DNA from: Bacillus subtilis subsp. subtilis
GTDB taxonomy: Bacteria > Pseudomonadota > Gammaproteobacteria > Xanthomonadales > Xanthomonadaceae
DNA length: 64,000 bases
Assembly (NCBI GenBank): GCA_021733645.1
Contig: JAHREJ010000008.1
Coordinates: 44,266-108,265, forward strand
Reading direction: 5' to 3'
The position numbers and the translations under genes were made by a program. The notes under the pieces were generated by a model that saw only the letters and a program-made list of their open reading frames with translations, had not been told where the DNA came from and did not search any database. Shown piece after piece: positions 18,204 through 25,813 of the stretch (position 1 is the stretch's first letter; each line of letters begins with the position of its first letter).

Positions 18204-18436
18204 GCGGCTACCGTCTGGTCATCCTTCAGCACGGCACCCTGTTGGGCCATCTGGACAGCACCGGCCCGCAGGCGCGCCAGCATCTGCAGCAGCTTGCCGC
18301 GCGGCTGCCCGCCACCGAGGGTTTTGCGCTGCAGTGGCAACAGGCCATCGGTGAACAGCGGCTGTTGAGCAGCGGGCCGCAGGGGCTGAAGGTGCTGGGC
18401 AGCCAAGCGGTTTACCAGGACATCCCCGCGCCCTGA
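18200..18436 (+). CDS. Hypothetical small protein, 78 aa
   Basis: Unrecognised 78-residue protein beginning MSGYRLVILQHGTLLGHLDS, translationally coupled to the amidotransferase (ATGA overlap at 18200). It has no signal peptide or membrane helix. The predicted alternation of a beta strand, a helix (RQHLQQLAARL) and further strands suggests a compact alpha/beta domain. It is likely the third member of the yggS operon. Confidence 0.6.
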   Translation: MSGYRLVILQHGTLLGHLDSTGPQARQHLQQLAARLPATEGFALQWQQAIGEQRLLSSGPQGLKVLGSQAVYQDIPAP

Positions 18437-18459
18437 GGGCTGCAGCACCGGCGGGCTGA

Positions 18460-19368
18460 TCAGGTCTGCCGCTGTGGGGTCGTCTGCGTATGCTGCGCAT
18501 GTTCGCGGGCCTGCGCATGCAGCCATTGGCGAAAGGCAAGAAACCCCGGGTGGCTGGCCGAGCGCGGCGGGTATACCAGCCAGTGGGACCAGCGGGTCTT
18601 GAGCCGGTGCGGGGACAGTGCGATCAACTGCCCCGAGTCCAGCAGCAGCCGCGCCCGCGTTACCCGCCCCAGCGCCACGCCGATGCCGTCCAGCGCGGCC
18701 CGATGGTGCGATTCGGAATCGTTGAGCATGGCCACGAAGCGGCGCGGCGCGTCCTGGCCAAGCAACGCGAACCAGCGCTGCCATTCGCCATCGGGATCGC
18801 CCAGCAACGGCCATTGCGACAACGGCCGCGCGTCCACCCCGCCCATGCGCTCCACCAGCACCGGGCTGGCCATCGGCATCAACCACTCATCAAACAAGGG
18901 CTCGGCGTGCAGGCCCGGCCACTGCCCGGCCCCCACGCGCAGGGCGGCATCGCATTGCACGTTGCGCTCGAAATCGGTGAGGCGTTCGCTGGATTCCAGG
19001 TTGAACTCGATCTGCGGGTGCGCAGCCACGAACGAACCCAATCGCGGCACCAGCCAATTGGACGCCATCGAGGGCAGCGCGCTGACCGTGAGCACCCGTT
19101 CGTGACGCGCCGCGAATGGCTGGAAGACCTGCCCGATCGCATCCAGGTGTGGCCCGACCTGGTCCAGCAGACGCTGGCCCTCCGGCGTTACTCCCACCCC
19201 GCGCGGTTGCCGCAGCAGCAGCGGATAGCCCAGCCGCTGTTCAAGCTGGCGCATCTGATGACTGAGCGCACTGACGGTCAGGTTCAGCGTTTCCGCAGCC
19301 CGGGTCAGGTTACCCAGGCGGGCGGCGATGACGAAATTCTGCAGCGCCTGCAAGGGCATGCGGGACAT
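18460..19368 (-). CDS. LysR-family regulator (GcvA-like)
   Basis: Regulator of about 302 residues. The helix-turn-helix (NLTRAAETLNLTVSALSHQMRQLE, split here for reference) and the sequence LPSMASNWLVPRLGSFVAAHP are typical of the GcvA/AmpR branch. The start MSRMPLQ at 19368 gives the usual N-terminus; an upstream ATG at 19443 adds residues that would run through the operator. It is divergent from a 66-codon ORF with the LysR-type palindrome 19374-19390 between them. The C-terminal tail is rich in His, Gln and Thr. Confidence 0.9.
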   Translation of the reverse strand: MSRMPLQALQNFVIAARLGNLTRAAETLNLTVSALSHQMRQLEQRLGYPLLLRQPRGVGVTPEGQRLLDQVGPHLDAIGQVFQPFAARHERVLTVSALPSMASNWLVPRLGSFVAAHPQIEFNLESSERLTDFERNVQCDAALRVGAGQWPGLHAEPLFDEWLMPMASPVLVERMGGVDARPLSQWPLLGDPDGEWQRWFALLGQDAPRRFVAMLNDSESHHRAALDGIGVALGRVTRARLLLDSGQLIALSPHRLKTRWSHWLVYPPRSASHPGFLAFRQWLHAQAREHAQHTQTTPQRQT

Positions 19369-19373
19369 ATCGA

Positions 19374-19390
19374 CTTGAATCCAATTCAAG
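19374..19390. promoter_or_regulatory. LysR-type palindrome upstream of lysR (19368)
   Basis: CTTGAA-TCCAA-TTCAAG has perfect 6-bp arms and a T-N11-A core. It lies 5 bp upstream of the LysR start codon and 78 bp before the divergent small ORF, the usual place for an autoregulatory site. Its 5-bp centre resembles that of the palindrome at 3535-3557. Confidence 0.6.
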
Positions 19391-19467
19391 GTCAGGTTGC
19401 GGAAATGTCGCTTTTCCGTCCCGCATCGTGCACCTATCTTCAACGCTACTCAAGTGGAGCGTCGATC

Positions 19468-19668
19468 ATGAACATCTACAGCGGGCTGTTGTTCCTGCAG
19501 GGGCACATCACCAACATCGACCTGGCGCGCCAACTGACGGGCGTGGAGGCGGCGCCTGCGGTGCCGCCCCTGCCGGATGAACAGGAGACAGCAGGCGGTA
19601 CGTCGGCGGCCGGCAAGCAAGCGCGGCCGGGCGCGTCATGGCAGCAGGACCCGTGCGCCAATGCCTGA
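19468..19668 (+). CDS. Small hypothetical protein divergent from lysR, 66 aa
   Basis: A 66-codon ORF starting MNIYSGLLFLQGHITNID with GGAG 8 bp before the ATG. The N-terminal 25 residues look structured and contain DLARQLT; the remainder is rich in Ala, Pro and Gly and looks disordered. Divergent placement next to the GcvA-like regulator suggests it is the regulator's target. No family is recognised. The good ribosome-binding site and operator favour a real gene. Confidence 0.5.
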   Translation: MNIYSGLLFLQGHITNIDLARQLTGVEAAPAVPPLPDEQETAGGTSAAGKQARPGASWQQDPCANA

Positions 19669-19722
19669 GTGCGCGGGCGCGGATGCGGTTGCCACACATG
19701 GCGTGGCGCAGGTCCCTGCGCG

Positions 19723-21906
19723 TCAGGGCGCGACCTTGGGGGCTGGCAGCACGCGGGGCTGCTGGTCGTACCACTCGCGTGCGCCGGCCAGGTGCCACTT
19801 GCGCTGCTGGCCATCCAATTCGATGCCCGCGCCCAGAACGCCCCAGCGCAGGTACAGGTTGCCGCGGCGCCGGGCATGGGCCAGATCCAGCCGCGCTCGC
19901 AGCGACAACCGCTCGTTTTCGGCCTGCAGATCATCCACCCACATTTCGCCACGGCGCCACCGCAGCTGCCCGCCAGCCTGCACCTCACCGGAATCGAGCA
20001 GACCCAGCACCCAGCGCGGGTACGCGCTGCGCTCGGCGAATACGCCCAGCAGCGGCCCCGCATCGCGCAGGCGCAGGTCGGCCTGGGCGGTGACTTCAAA
20101 TGGCGCGGCCGCATCGATGTGACCCTGGCGCAGCGCCACGGTGCCCCACCAGTTGTCCTGTCCGCCACTGTCGCCGACCTGGATGTTGCGCAGCGCCACC
20201 GTGGTGCCACCCAGGTCGAACTGCTTGGCATCGAAGTCGGCACGCTTTACGCGCGCCTGCAGCTGCGCATCACCGCGCAGCGCGATGCCGGCCACCTGCA
20301 GCTGCGCGCCGCGCCCGCGCAGATCGGCCCGGCCGGTGCCCACCCGCCCGGCCGAATCCAGCTCGACGTCGCCACTGAGCAGACCGGTACCACCCAACAG
20401 GCGCACCGTGCCGTTGCCATCGCCCAGGTAGCGGTTGTACGCGGTGAGGTCGGGCACGCGCGCGTCGTTGAAGCGCAGGTGGGCACGCATGCCATCGCGC
20501 AGCTGCTGCAGGCGCGCGTCGCCGCGCAGGGTCAGTGCCATGGCGTGGCCGTCGAACAACAGCGCCTTGGGCGCGTCGGTTGGTGCGGCGCGGAACGCCG
20601 GGATCCTGACGTCCAGCTGCGCCTGCGCCGGCTCCCCGGCCACGATGCTGCCGTGCGCATTGGCCTGCCCGAGCAGCCGCACCCCGGCCACCTCGGCCAC
20701 CGCGGCCACATGCGGAATGTCCAGCGTGCTGCCCGGTGCCAGCTGGCCATCGGCCACCCGCAGGTCACCCTTGAGCAGGCCACCGCCATCCAGGTGGAAC
20801 CACGGCTTGCGCACGAACAGATCGGCGATCCAGTTCAGCGACTCGAACTTCCATGCCCCCTGCACCTGTCCGGTCAGCCGCGGCAGCAGCTCGGCCGGTG
20901 CGCGGAATGGAATCTTCCGCCCGGTCACCCGCAGGTCGGCGTGCAACTCACTGCCGGTATCCGGATCACGCGGCAGGCGGGCCTGGATACGCATGTCCCG
21001 GGCCACGTCCAGCTGCAGCGACAGCAACCCGCGGTCATCGGCATGGATCCCGGCGTGCACCGGTACCTGCCACACCACCCGGCTGCCCGGCTGTAACGCG
21101 CCCTGGTCGAGCACCACATCGGCAGTGAGGCGCGCGTTGGACGGGGCGCTGCCCACCGTCACGTGCGGGCCTGCGGTGTCGATCTCCACCGCCTGGCTGC
21201 GCGCATCCACCTCAAGCTGCGCCCAGGTGATCTCGAGTTTGCGCAGGCCCGGTGCCTGGTCCCGGTAGTGCCGGGGGAAATGGAACCGGGCCGCCAGATG
21301 CGCGTCGTCCAGCATGGTGACCCCGTTGATGATGACCTTGGCCTGTTCGAACCCGGCGTTGGAATCGAACAACTCCGAAGGCCCGCCCTTCAACTGCTTG
21401 AGAAACCCGACCGTGGCATGCCCCTGCCCGGCAATGAGCAGCTTGCCAACGCGCCCGCTGCGAATGCTGTCGCTGTGGATCGCATCAAAGCGCAGGGTCC
21501 AGCCACGGTCGCCGCGCGGCGGCGGCGGGATGCCTTTGTCGACGCGTTCGATCTCCGCCTCCACGCCCGTGGCATCGATACGCGGGATGCGCACCTCGCG
21601 GCGGAACAAGGCCACAAGGTCGATCCACGCGCTGGCCTGGTCGGCACGGAACACATACACCGTATGGCCGGCCTGCCCACGCAGACGCAGATGCCAGACG
21701 ATGGCGTGACCGGGCAGCAGGGTCAGCGCCGCCCCGGTCTGCATGCTGAATTTTTCGGGTTTGCGGTTGGTGGCCGCGTCGAACAGCGGCGTATTGAGGA
21801 ACACGTTGCCGGCCAGCAGATACAACGCGTACAGCGTCAGCAGCACAAACAACGTCATGCGCCAGGGCCGGGGCCAGCGCCGGACGCGCTCGGGAATCAG
21901 GGGCAT
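19723..21906 (-). CDS. AsmA-like / DUF748-type large membrane-anchored protein
   Basis: Protein of 727 residues with one N-terminal transmembrane helix (TLFVLLTLYALYLLAGNVFL) and a long beta-rich periplasmic part made of repeated strands of the form GxxxLDxxxA, as in AsmA/TamB/YhdP-type proteins that help maintain or build the outer membrane. Examples are VSVGSAPSNARLTADVVLD-like and LLSGDVELDSAGRVGTGRADL segments. The chosen start MPLIPER (21906) has no strong ribosome-binding site. It stands alone, convergent with the 19468 ORF. Lipid transport is inferred from the fold class; exact family membership is uncertain. Confidence 0.65.
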   Translation of the reverse strand: MPLIPERVRRWPRPWRMTLFVLLTLYALYLLAGNVFLNTPLFDAATNRKPEKFSMQTGAALTLLPGHAIVWHLRLRGQAGHTVYVFRADQASAWIDLVALFRREVRIPRIDATGVEAEIERVDKGIPPPPRGDRGWTLRFDAIHSDSIRSGRVGKLLIAGQGHATVGFLKQLKGGPSELFDSNAGFEQAKVIINGVTMLDDAHLAARFHFPRHYRDQAPGLRKLEITWAQLEVDARSQAVEIDTAGPHVTVGSAPSNARLTADVVLDQGALQPGSRVVWQVPVHAGIHADDRGLLSLQLDVARDMRIQARLPRDPDTGSELHADLRVTGRKIPFRAPAELLPRLTGQVQGAWKFESLNWIADLFVRKPWFHLDGGGLLKGDLRVADGQLAPGSTLDIPHVAAVAEVAGVRLLGQANAHGSIVAGEPAQAQLDVRIPAFRAAPTDAPKALLFDGHAMALTLRGDARLQQLRDGMRAHLRFNDARVPDLTAYNRYLGDGNGTVRLLGGTGLLSGDVELDSAGRVGTGRADLRGRGAQLQVAGIALRGDAQLQARVKRADFDAKQFDLGGTTVALRNIQVGDSGGQDNWWGTVALRQGHIDAAAPFEVTAQADLRLRDAGPLLGVFAERSAYPRWVLGLLDSGEVQAGGQLRWRRGEMWVDDLQAENERLSLRARLDLAHARRRGNLYLRWGVLGAGIELDGQQRKWHLAGAREWYDQQPRVLPAPKVAP

Positions 21907-22089
21907 GTAGGTAGACGCGGGGAAGCAGAAGGACGGCCACACTATCGGCAGGTGGCTGGCGCAGTCGCGTGAAGGCGCGGCCCGGCAAGGCCGCCATTGC
22001 GGCGGCAAGCCGCTTGCCACTACTGTGCAGTCAACGATGGGCCTGCCGCTGCCACGGCCCGGATCGATGACAGCAGGGAGCGTGCCAGC

Positions 22090-22496
22090 ATGATGCAGTT
22101 CGTCCAGACCATGGGGCCCAACCTGGTCATCCAGTTGATTGCCGGGGCGCTGTGCTATCTGGCGTGGGCCTCGGCCCCGTTCTGGTGGCCTGCCATGCGG
22201 GCGTTCGGCCGCCATCGCCCGCTGCCGCGTCCGCTGCTGTTCACTGTGACCGCCGCATGCCTTGCCTATGCGGCGTACCTGGCAACCCTGGTGTCAGTGG
22301 GCGTGCTGATGCTCGCCGTGCAGTCCCTGCCCATCCCGCTGGCCGCGTTCGCACCGGGCACAGGTGTCACCTCGCTACCGCTCCGCGCGCTGTTTTACGG
22401 CCTGCCGCTGCTGGTGTTCAGCGGGTGGATCACCCGCTTCCTCGGCGCGCGCTGGGAGCGGCTTTTCGCCCCCCCGCTGCGTTGCAGGCGACATGA
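22090..22496 (+). pseudogene. Small membrane protein, frame broken at a C7 run (upstream copy of tandem pair)
   Basis: Reading from ATG 22090 (GGGAG about 10 bp upstream) gives a protein with several hydrophobic helices (LVIQLIAGALCYLAWASAPFWW, LLFTVTAACLAYAAYLATLV). The frame loses coding character after the seven-C run at 22469-22475 and then stays open without sense to 22992. Adding one C would give the ending RLFAPPAALQAT and a TGA at 22494-22496 that overlaps the ATG of the next gene. The middle part resembles the next gene (PxWxPAxRA...RPLPR...FTxTxA), so the two are a tandem duplicate pair. Sequencing error, true inactivation or slippage are all possible. Confidence 0.6.
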
Positions 22497-22915
22497 TGCC
22501 GGCCTACATGACCTCCCAAGGTTGGCTGCTGCTGTGGCTATCAGTGCCGTTGTGGGCGCCGGCCCTGCGCGCCGTCCTGCCGTGGCGCCCTCTTCCCCGC
22601 GCAGGCTGGTTCACGCTGACGGTGGCGGGCCTGGTCTACGGGGCCTTCAGCGCCTGGATCATGCTGGTGATGACGCCCATCGGGACGCTGGCCACGTTCA
22701 TTGGCCCACAGCTGCAGGAGATGGACCTGCCCGCCGGGCGCTGGCTGATCGCGCTGCAGGACGGATTCGTGGTGCCGGTGTACGCGGCGTTCATCCCGGC
22801 GCTGCCCAGTGTGACCTGGGTGGTCATGCTGCTGCTTGCCAGGCACTGGGCCGCTGTCTGTGCGGCGTTCCGCCGGCCCGATGCCCCCACCGGCCAGGGC
22901 ACGGCGAAACATTGA
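22493..22915 (+). CDS. Hypothetical membrane protein (downstream copy of tandem pair)
   Basis: Protein of about 140 residues starting MMPAYMTSQG, with four probable membrane helices (WLLLWLSVPLWAPALRAV, WFTLTVAGLVYGAFSAWIMLV, a re-entrant stretch near TLATFIGP, and PSVTWVVMLLLARHW). Similar to the broken gene just upstream, which suggests gene duplication. The ATG overlaps the restored stop of that gene, implying a two-gene operon. Function unknown. Confidence 0.65.
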   Translation: MMPAYMTSQGWLLLWLSVPLWAPALRAVLPWRPLPRAGWFTLTVAGLVYGAFSAWIMLVMTPIGTLATFIGPQLQEMDLPAGRWLIALQDGFVVPVYAAFIPALPSVTWVVMLLLARHWAAVCAAFRRPDAPTGQGTAKH

Positions 22916-22926
22916 ATGCTTCACCC

Positions 22927-22941
22927 GCCGCCTTCGGCGGC
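22927..22941. terminator. Short hairpin between convergent genes
   Basis: GCCGCC-TTC-GGCGGC forms a 6-bp GC stem in the 36-bp gap between the convergent membrane gene and ridA. No T-run follows, so it is at best a weak two-way terminator. Confidence 0.35.
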
Positions 22942-22951
22942 AACGCTTCCT

Positions 22952-23356
22952 TCAGCGTTCGGCAGCGTCGGGCAGCTTGGCAATCACCTTGATCTCCACG
23001 TCGAAGCCATACAACCAGGTCACCCCGATCCCGGTCAGGGTCGGATACGGCGCCTGCCCCCAGTACTCAGGCACGATCTGCCAGACACGCTCGAAGATCT
23101 TCTCCGGGTCCACCAGGAACACGGTCACATCGACCACGTCCTCGAACGTGCACCCGGCAGCGGCCAGCACCGCATTGAGATTCTCGAACGCACGCCGTAC
23201 CTGCGCCTCCAGCACCGGTTCCGGCGAGCCGTCCTCGCGGCTGCCGACCTGGCCGGACACGAACAGGAAGCCATTGGCGCGCACCGCCGGCGAATAGCGG
23301 TTGCGCTCATACAGGGCTTGTCGGCCCGGCGGAAAGACCACGTCACGGATTGCCAT
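22952..23356 (-). CDS. RidA-family protein
   Basis: YjgF/YER057c/UK114 (RidA) family protein of 134 residues, a trimeric cytoplasmic fold; canonical members hydrolyse reactive enamine/imine intermediates. Features seen are NGFLFVSGQVG near residues 28-38, VRRAFENLNAVLAAAG, and VVDVTVFLVDPE. The typical C-terminal arginine motif (R-x-x-V/I-E) is replaced by a sequence reading WLYGFDVEIKVIAKL, so the activity may differ from canonical RidA. GGGAGA precedes the ATG. It is divergent from a LysR regulator with a palindrome in between, suggesting regulated expression. Confidence 0.85.
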   Translation of the reverse strand: MAIRDVVFPPGRQALYERNRYSPAVRANGFLFVSGQVGSREDGSPEPVLEAQVRRAFENLNAVLAAAGCTFEDVVDVTVFLVDPEKIFERVWQIVPEYWGQAPYPTLTGIGVTWLYGFDVEIKVIAKLPDAAER

Positions 23357-23448
23357 CGTTTTCTCCCGGGCCAGCGGCCCACGGTTGCTGAAGGCACCAC
23401 GGTAGCGCCCGCCGCGGCGCTTGATAAACGAGGCAGACTGACCATCAC

Positions 23449-23467
23449 TGTTTGTAGAATCCAAACA
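23449..23467. promoter_or_regulatory. LysR-type palindrome between ridA and lysR
   Basis: TGTTTG-TAGAATC-CAAACA has 6-bp arms around a 7-bp centre and contains T-N11-A. It lies 20 bp before the lysR ATG and 93 bp before the ridA ATG, so one site could serve both promoters. Confidence 0.6.
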
Positions 23468-23486
23468 ATTCCCCGGGAAGACCCTC

Positions 23487-24413
23487 ATGGACAGGTTCGA
23501 TGCGATGCAGGCCTTCGCCCGCGTGGTGGAAACCGGCAGTTTCACCAAGGCGGCCCAGACCCTGCACATGAGCCGGACCACCGTCACCCAACTGGTGCAA
23601 CAGCTGGAGGCGCGGCTGCGGGTACGGCTGCTCAACCGCACCACCCGCCAGGTCAACGTCACCGCCGATGGCGCGGCCTACTACGAACGGGTGGTGCGCC
23701 TGCTGGCCGATATGGACGATGCCGACACCAGCCTGTCCAGTGCCGCTGCCGCGCCGCGCGGGCGGTTGCGTGTGGACGTGCCCGCGCCGCTGGCCCGCCT
23801 GGTCCTGGTACCGGCCCTGCCCGACTTCCACGCACGCTACCCGGAGATCCAGCTCGACCTGGGCGTCAGCGACCGCCACGTCGACCTCATCGATGAGCGC
23901 GTGGACGGGGTGATCCGCGGCGGCGCGATCACCGACGCATCGCTGGTGGCGCGCCGTATCGGCGACCTGGCCGCCGGCCTGTATGCGGCGCCGGCCTATC
24001 TGGCGCAGGCCGGCCACCCCGCACACCCGCGCGAGCTGGAAACCACCCACCACCGCATCGTGGGCTACCTGCGCTCGCGCAGCGGCACGGTGCTGCCGTA
24101 TGTGCTGCGCCGCCACGACGAACATCTCAGCGTGCACGGCCAGCATGTGCTGGCCGTCGATGATGGCAACGCCTACCTGGCCGCCGGCGTTGCCGGGCTG
24201 GGCGTGCTTTGGCTGCCCGACTACATGGCCACCGCGCACCTGGCCACGGGCGAGCTGGTGCGCGTGTTGCCCGACTGGCAGCTGGAGCCGATGCCGCTGT
24301 ATGTTGCGTTTCCGCCGAACCGCCATGTCAGTGCCAAGCTGCGGGTGTTCATCGACTGGGTCGCCGCGTTGCTGGAACCGCTTGCGCCCGTCCCGTCGCT
24401 GTCCATCCGCTGA
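23487..24413 (+). CDS. LysR-family regulator (CrgA/DmlR-like)
   Basis: Regulator of 308 residues. The N-terminal helix-turn-helix opens MDRFDAMQAFARVVETGSFTKAA, typical of the large CrgA/DmlR branch, followed by the effector domain from about residue 92 (GRLRVDVPAPLARLVLVPALP). GGGAAG precedes the ATG. It is divergent from the ridA-family gene across a T-N11-A palindrome, and probably controls it. The ligand is unknown. Confidence 0.93.
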   Translation: MDRFDAMQAFARVVETGSFTKAAQTLHMSRTTVTQLVQQLEARLRVRLLNRTTRQVNVTADGAAYYERVVRLLADMDDADTSLSSAAAAPRGRLRVDVPAPLARLVLVPALPDFHARYPEIQLDLGVSDRHVDLIDERVDGVIRGGAITDASLVARRIGDLAAGLYAAPAYLAQAGHPAHPRELETTHHRIVGYLRSRSGTVLPYVLRRHDEHLSVHGQHVLAVDDGNAYLAAGVAGLGVLWLPDYMATAHLATGELVRVLPDWQLEPMPLYVAFPPNRHVSAKLRVFIDWVAALLEPLAPVPSLSIR

Positions 24414-24444
24414 CCCTTCTGCGAACCGCCCCACCGAGACCGCC

Positions 24445-24819
24445 ATGCCCCATCGTTTCCGCGCCGCCCTGCTCGCCGGCCTGCTGATCGGCACACCGGC
24501 CATCGCGCAGACCGTTGCGCCCGCCCCCGCACAGGATCCGTTGCTGACCGCGCTGCTGGACTGCCACTTCGGCTACGCCCAGCAGCACTCCGCCAGCAGT
24601 GCCACCGCCACCGAGATCGCCACGGCTGCCGCCTCGCACTGTGAACCGGCCTTGCAGGCGGCCGCGCTTGGCACCTACCTGCGCGCGCTGGACGCCGGTT
24701 TGCCGCCGGACAGCGCCGAGGCATCGCGGGTCGCCATGCTGGCCGAGCTGCGCGCCATGCTGCCAGGCTTCACCCTGGACAAGGTCATCCAGTTCCGCAC
24801 TGCCAGCGCCGTGCCCTGA
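24445..24819 (+). CDS. Hypothetical exported protein, 124 aa
   Basis: Unrecognised protein of 124 residues. Residues 1-21 form a signal peptide (AALLAGLLIGTPAIAQ). The mature part is alanine-rich and helical, with two cysteines (in LLDCHFGYAQQH and ASHCEPALQ) that may form a disulfide. It follows the LysR gene by 31 bp on the same strand. Confidence 0.65.
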   Translation: MPHRFRAALLAGLLIGTPAIAQTVAPAPAQDPLLTALLDCHFGYAQQHSASSATATEIATAAASHCEPALQAAALGTYLRALDAGLPPDSAEASRVAMLAELRAMLPGFTLDKVIQFRTASAVP

Positions 24820-24852
24820 GCCGGTCAAGCCGGGGGTCGGCCGCGCGCGGTA

Positions 24853-25173
24853 CTACTGGCGCCACATCAGGATCAGCACCAGCATCAACAGCATGGCCCC
24901 CGCCCCGATGCCCAACAGGCCCAGCTGGATATCGGCCATCCGCGAGATGCGCGCATCGCCCAGCTGCCGGTGGCGGCGCAGGAACAGGAAGCGTGCGTAG
25001 TCCGCATTGCCGTGGTGGTGCCGGCCCAGCCCGAAGGTGTGCGGCTGCCCGAGCGCGGTGAACACATCGGGGTGGTCCCGGCGCAGCCACAGCAGCATCA
25101 CCACATTGAATGGCAGGCTGGCGATGATCAGCAGAAATGCGATCAGCAGCAGCCGGCCCAGGATCTCTTCCAT
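24853..25173 (-). CDS. Small membrane protein with two helices
   Basis: Protein of 106 residues with an N-terminal helix (LLLIAFLLIIASLPFNVVMLLWL) and a C-terminal helix (LGLLGIGAGAMLLMLVLILMW) separated by a cytoplasmic or periplasmic loop rich in His and Arg (GLGRHHHGNADYARFLFLRRHR). The His cluster could bind metal, but this is not established. The ATG at 25173 is chosen over an upstream one because it begins immediately before the helix. No family is recognised. Confidence 0.65.
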   Translation of the reverse strand: MEEILGRLLLIAFLLIIASLPFNVVMLLWLRRDHPDVFTALGQPHTFGLGRHHHGNADYARFLFLRRHRQLGDARISRMADIQLGLLGIGAGAMLLMLVLILMWRQ

Positions 25174-25259
25174 ACCTGCTCCCCCGAGCGTATGCCGCGC
25201 GGCCATCCCCGATGGCGCTGGCGCGATGATAGCCCAGCGTGGCGCATGCCGGACGGATC

Positions 25260-25628
25260 TCAGCGCCCGGCCACCGTGGCTGAGGTGCGCGACCGCGGCA
25301 ACGGGTTGATGGCCAGCGTATCGCCACGGCAGACATCGACCGCGTGATACACCGCGCGGCGGCCGTTGCCGAAGGTCATGCGCAGGTCGAAGCGGCAGCC
25401 CTGGTCGCCCAACCGCACCACGCTGCTGCCCCCACCACCGGGCAGCACCTCGATCGGGCGTGCGACGAACGCATCGCTGCCGGCCGGCGCCACCTCCAGT
25501 GCCACCACGCTGTCATGGGCGCGGTTGAGCAGGCCCAGGTAGCGGGCCCCGCCGGCGTGGGCGTAGGTGGCCGCGCACAGTGAAACGGCCAGCAGCGGGC
25601 AGATCAGGACGGGGCGGATCAGATTCAT
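25260..25628 (-). CDS. Hypothetical exported protein, 122 aa
   Basis: Protein of 122 residues with a signal peptide (about 1-25, LLAVSLCAATYAHA). The mature region reads as a small beta domain containing two cysteines (GDQGCRFDLRMTFG and AVDVCRGDTLAINPLP), likely a disulfide. GGAG precedes the ATG by 8 bp. It is divergent from the LytS-type kinase gene, 185 bp away. Function unknown. Confidence 0.65.
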   Translation of the reverse strand: MNLIRPVLICPLLAVSLCAATYAHAGGARYLGLLNRAHDSVVALEVAPAGSDAFVARPIEVLPGGGGSSVVRLGDQGCRFDLRMTFGNGRRAVYHAVDVCRGDTLAINPLPRSRTSATVAGR

Positions 25629-25813
25629 GGCGGCATCTCCGTGGCGGTGAAGGACATTCGCATCAGGCGCTTCCCGCCCGCCGCCGCCAACCGATCCGGG
25701 ATCAATCGTCGCCACGCGCGGGCCAATCGTAATGGGCCGCCACGGCGCTTTCCGGCCCCACGCGGCGCGCCTAAGATGAGCCTTGCCGCCACCTGCGGCC
25801 CAGGATTCCCGTC

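Noticed and set aside
22364..22492. Extension of the downstream membrane gene to 22364
   Set aside because: The extra residues are not hydrophobic and duplicate the coding frame of the upstream gene; ATG 22493 fits the ATGA overlap.
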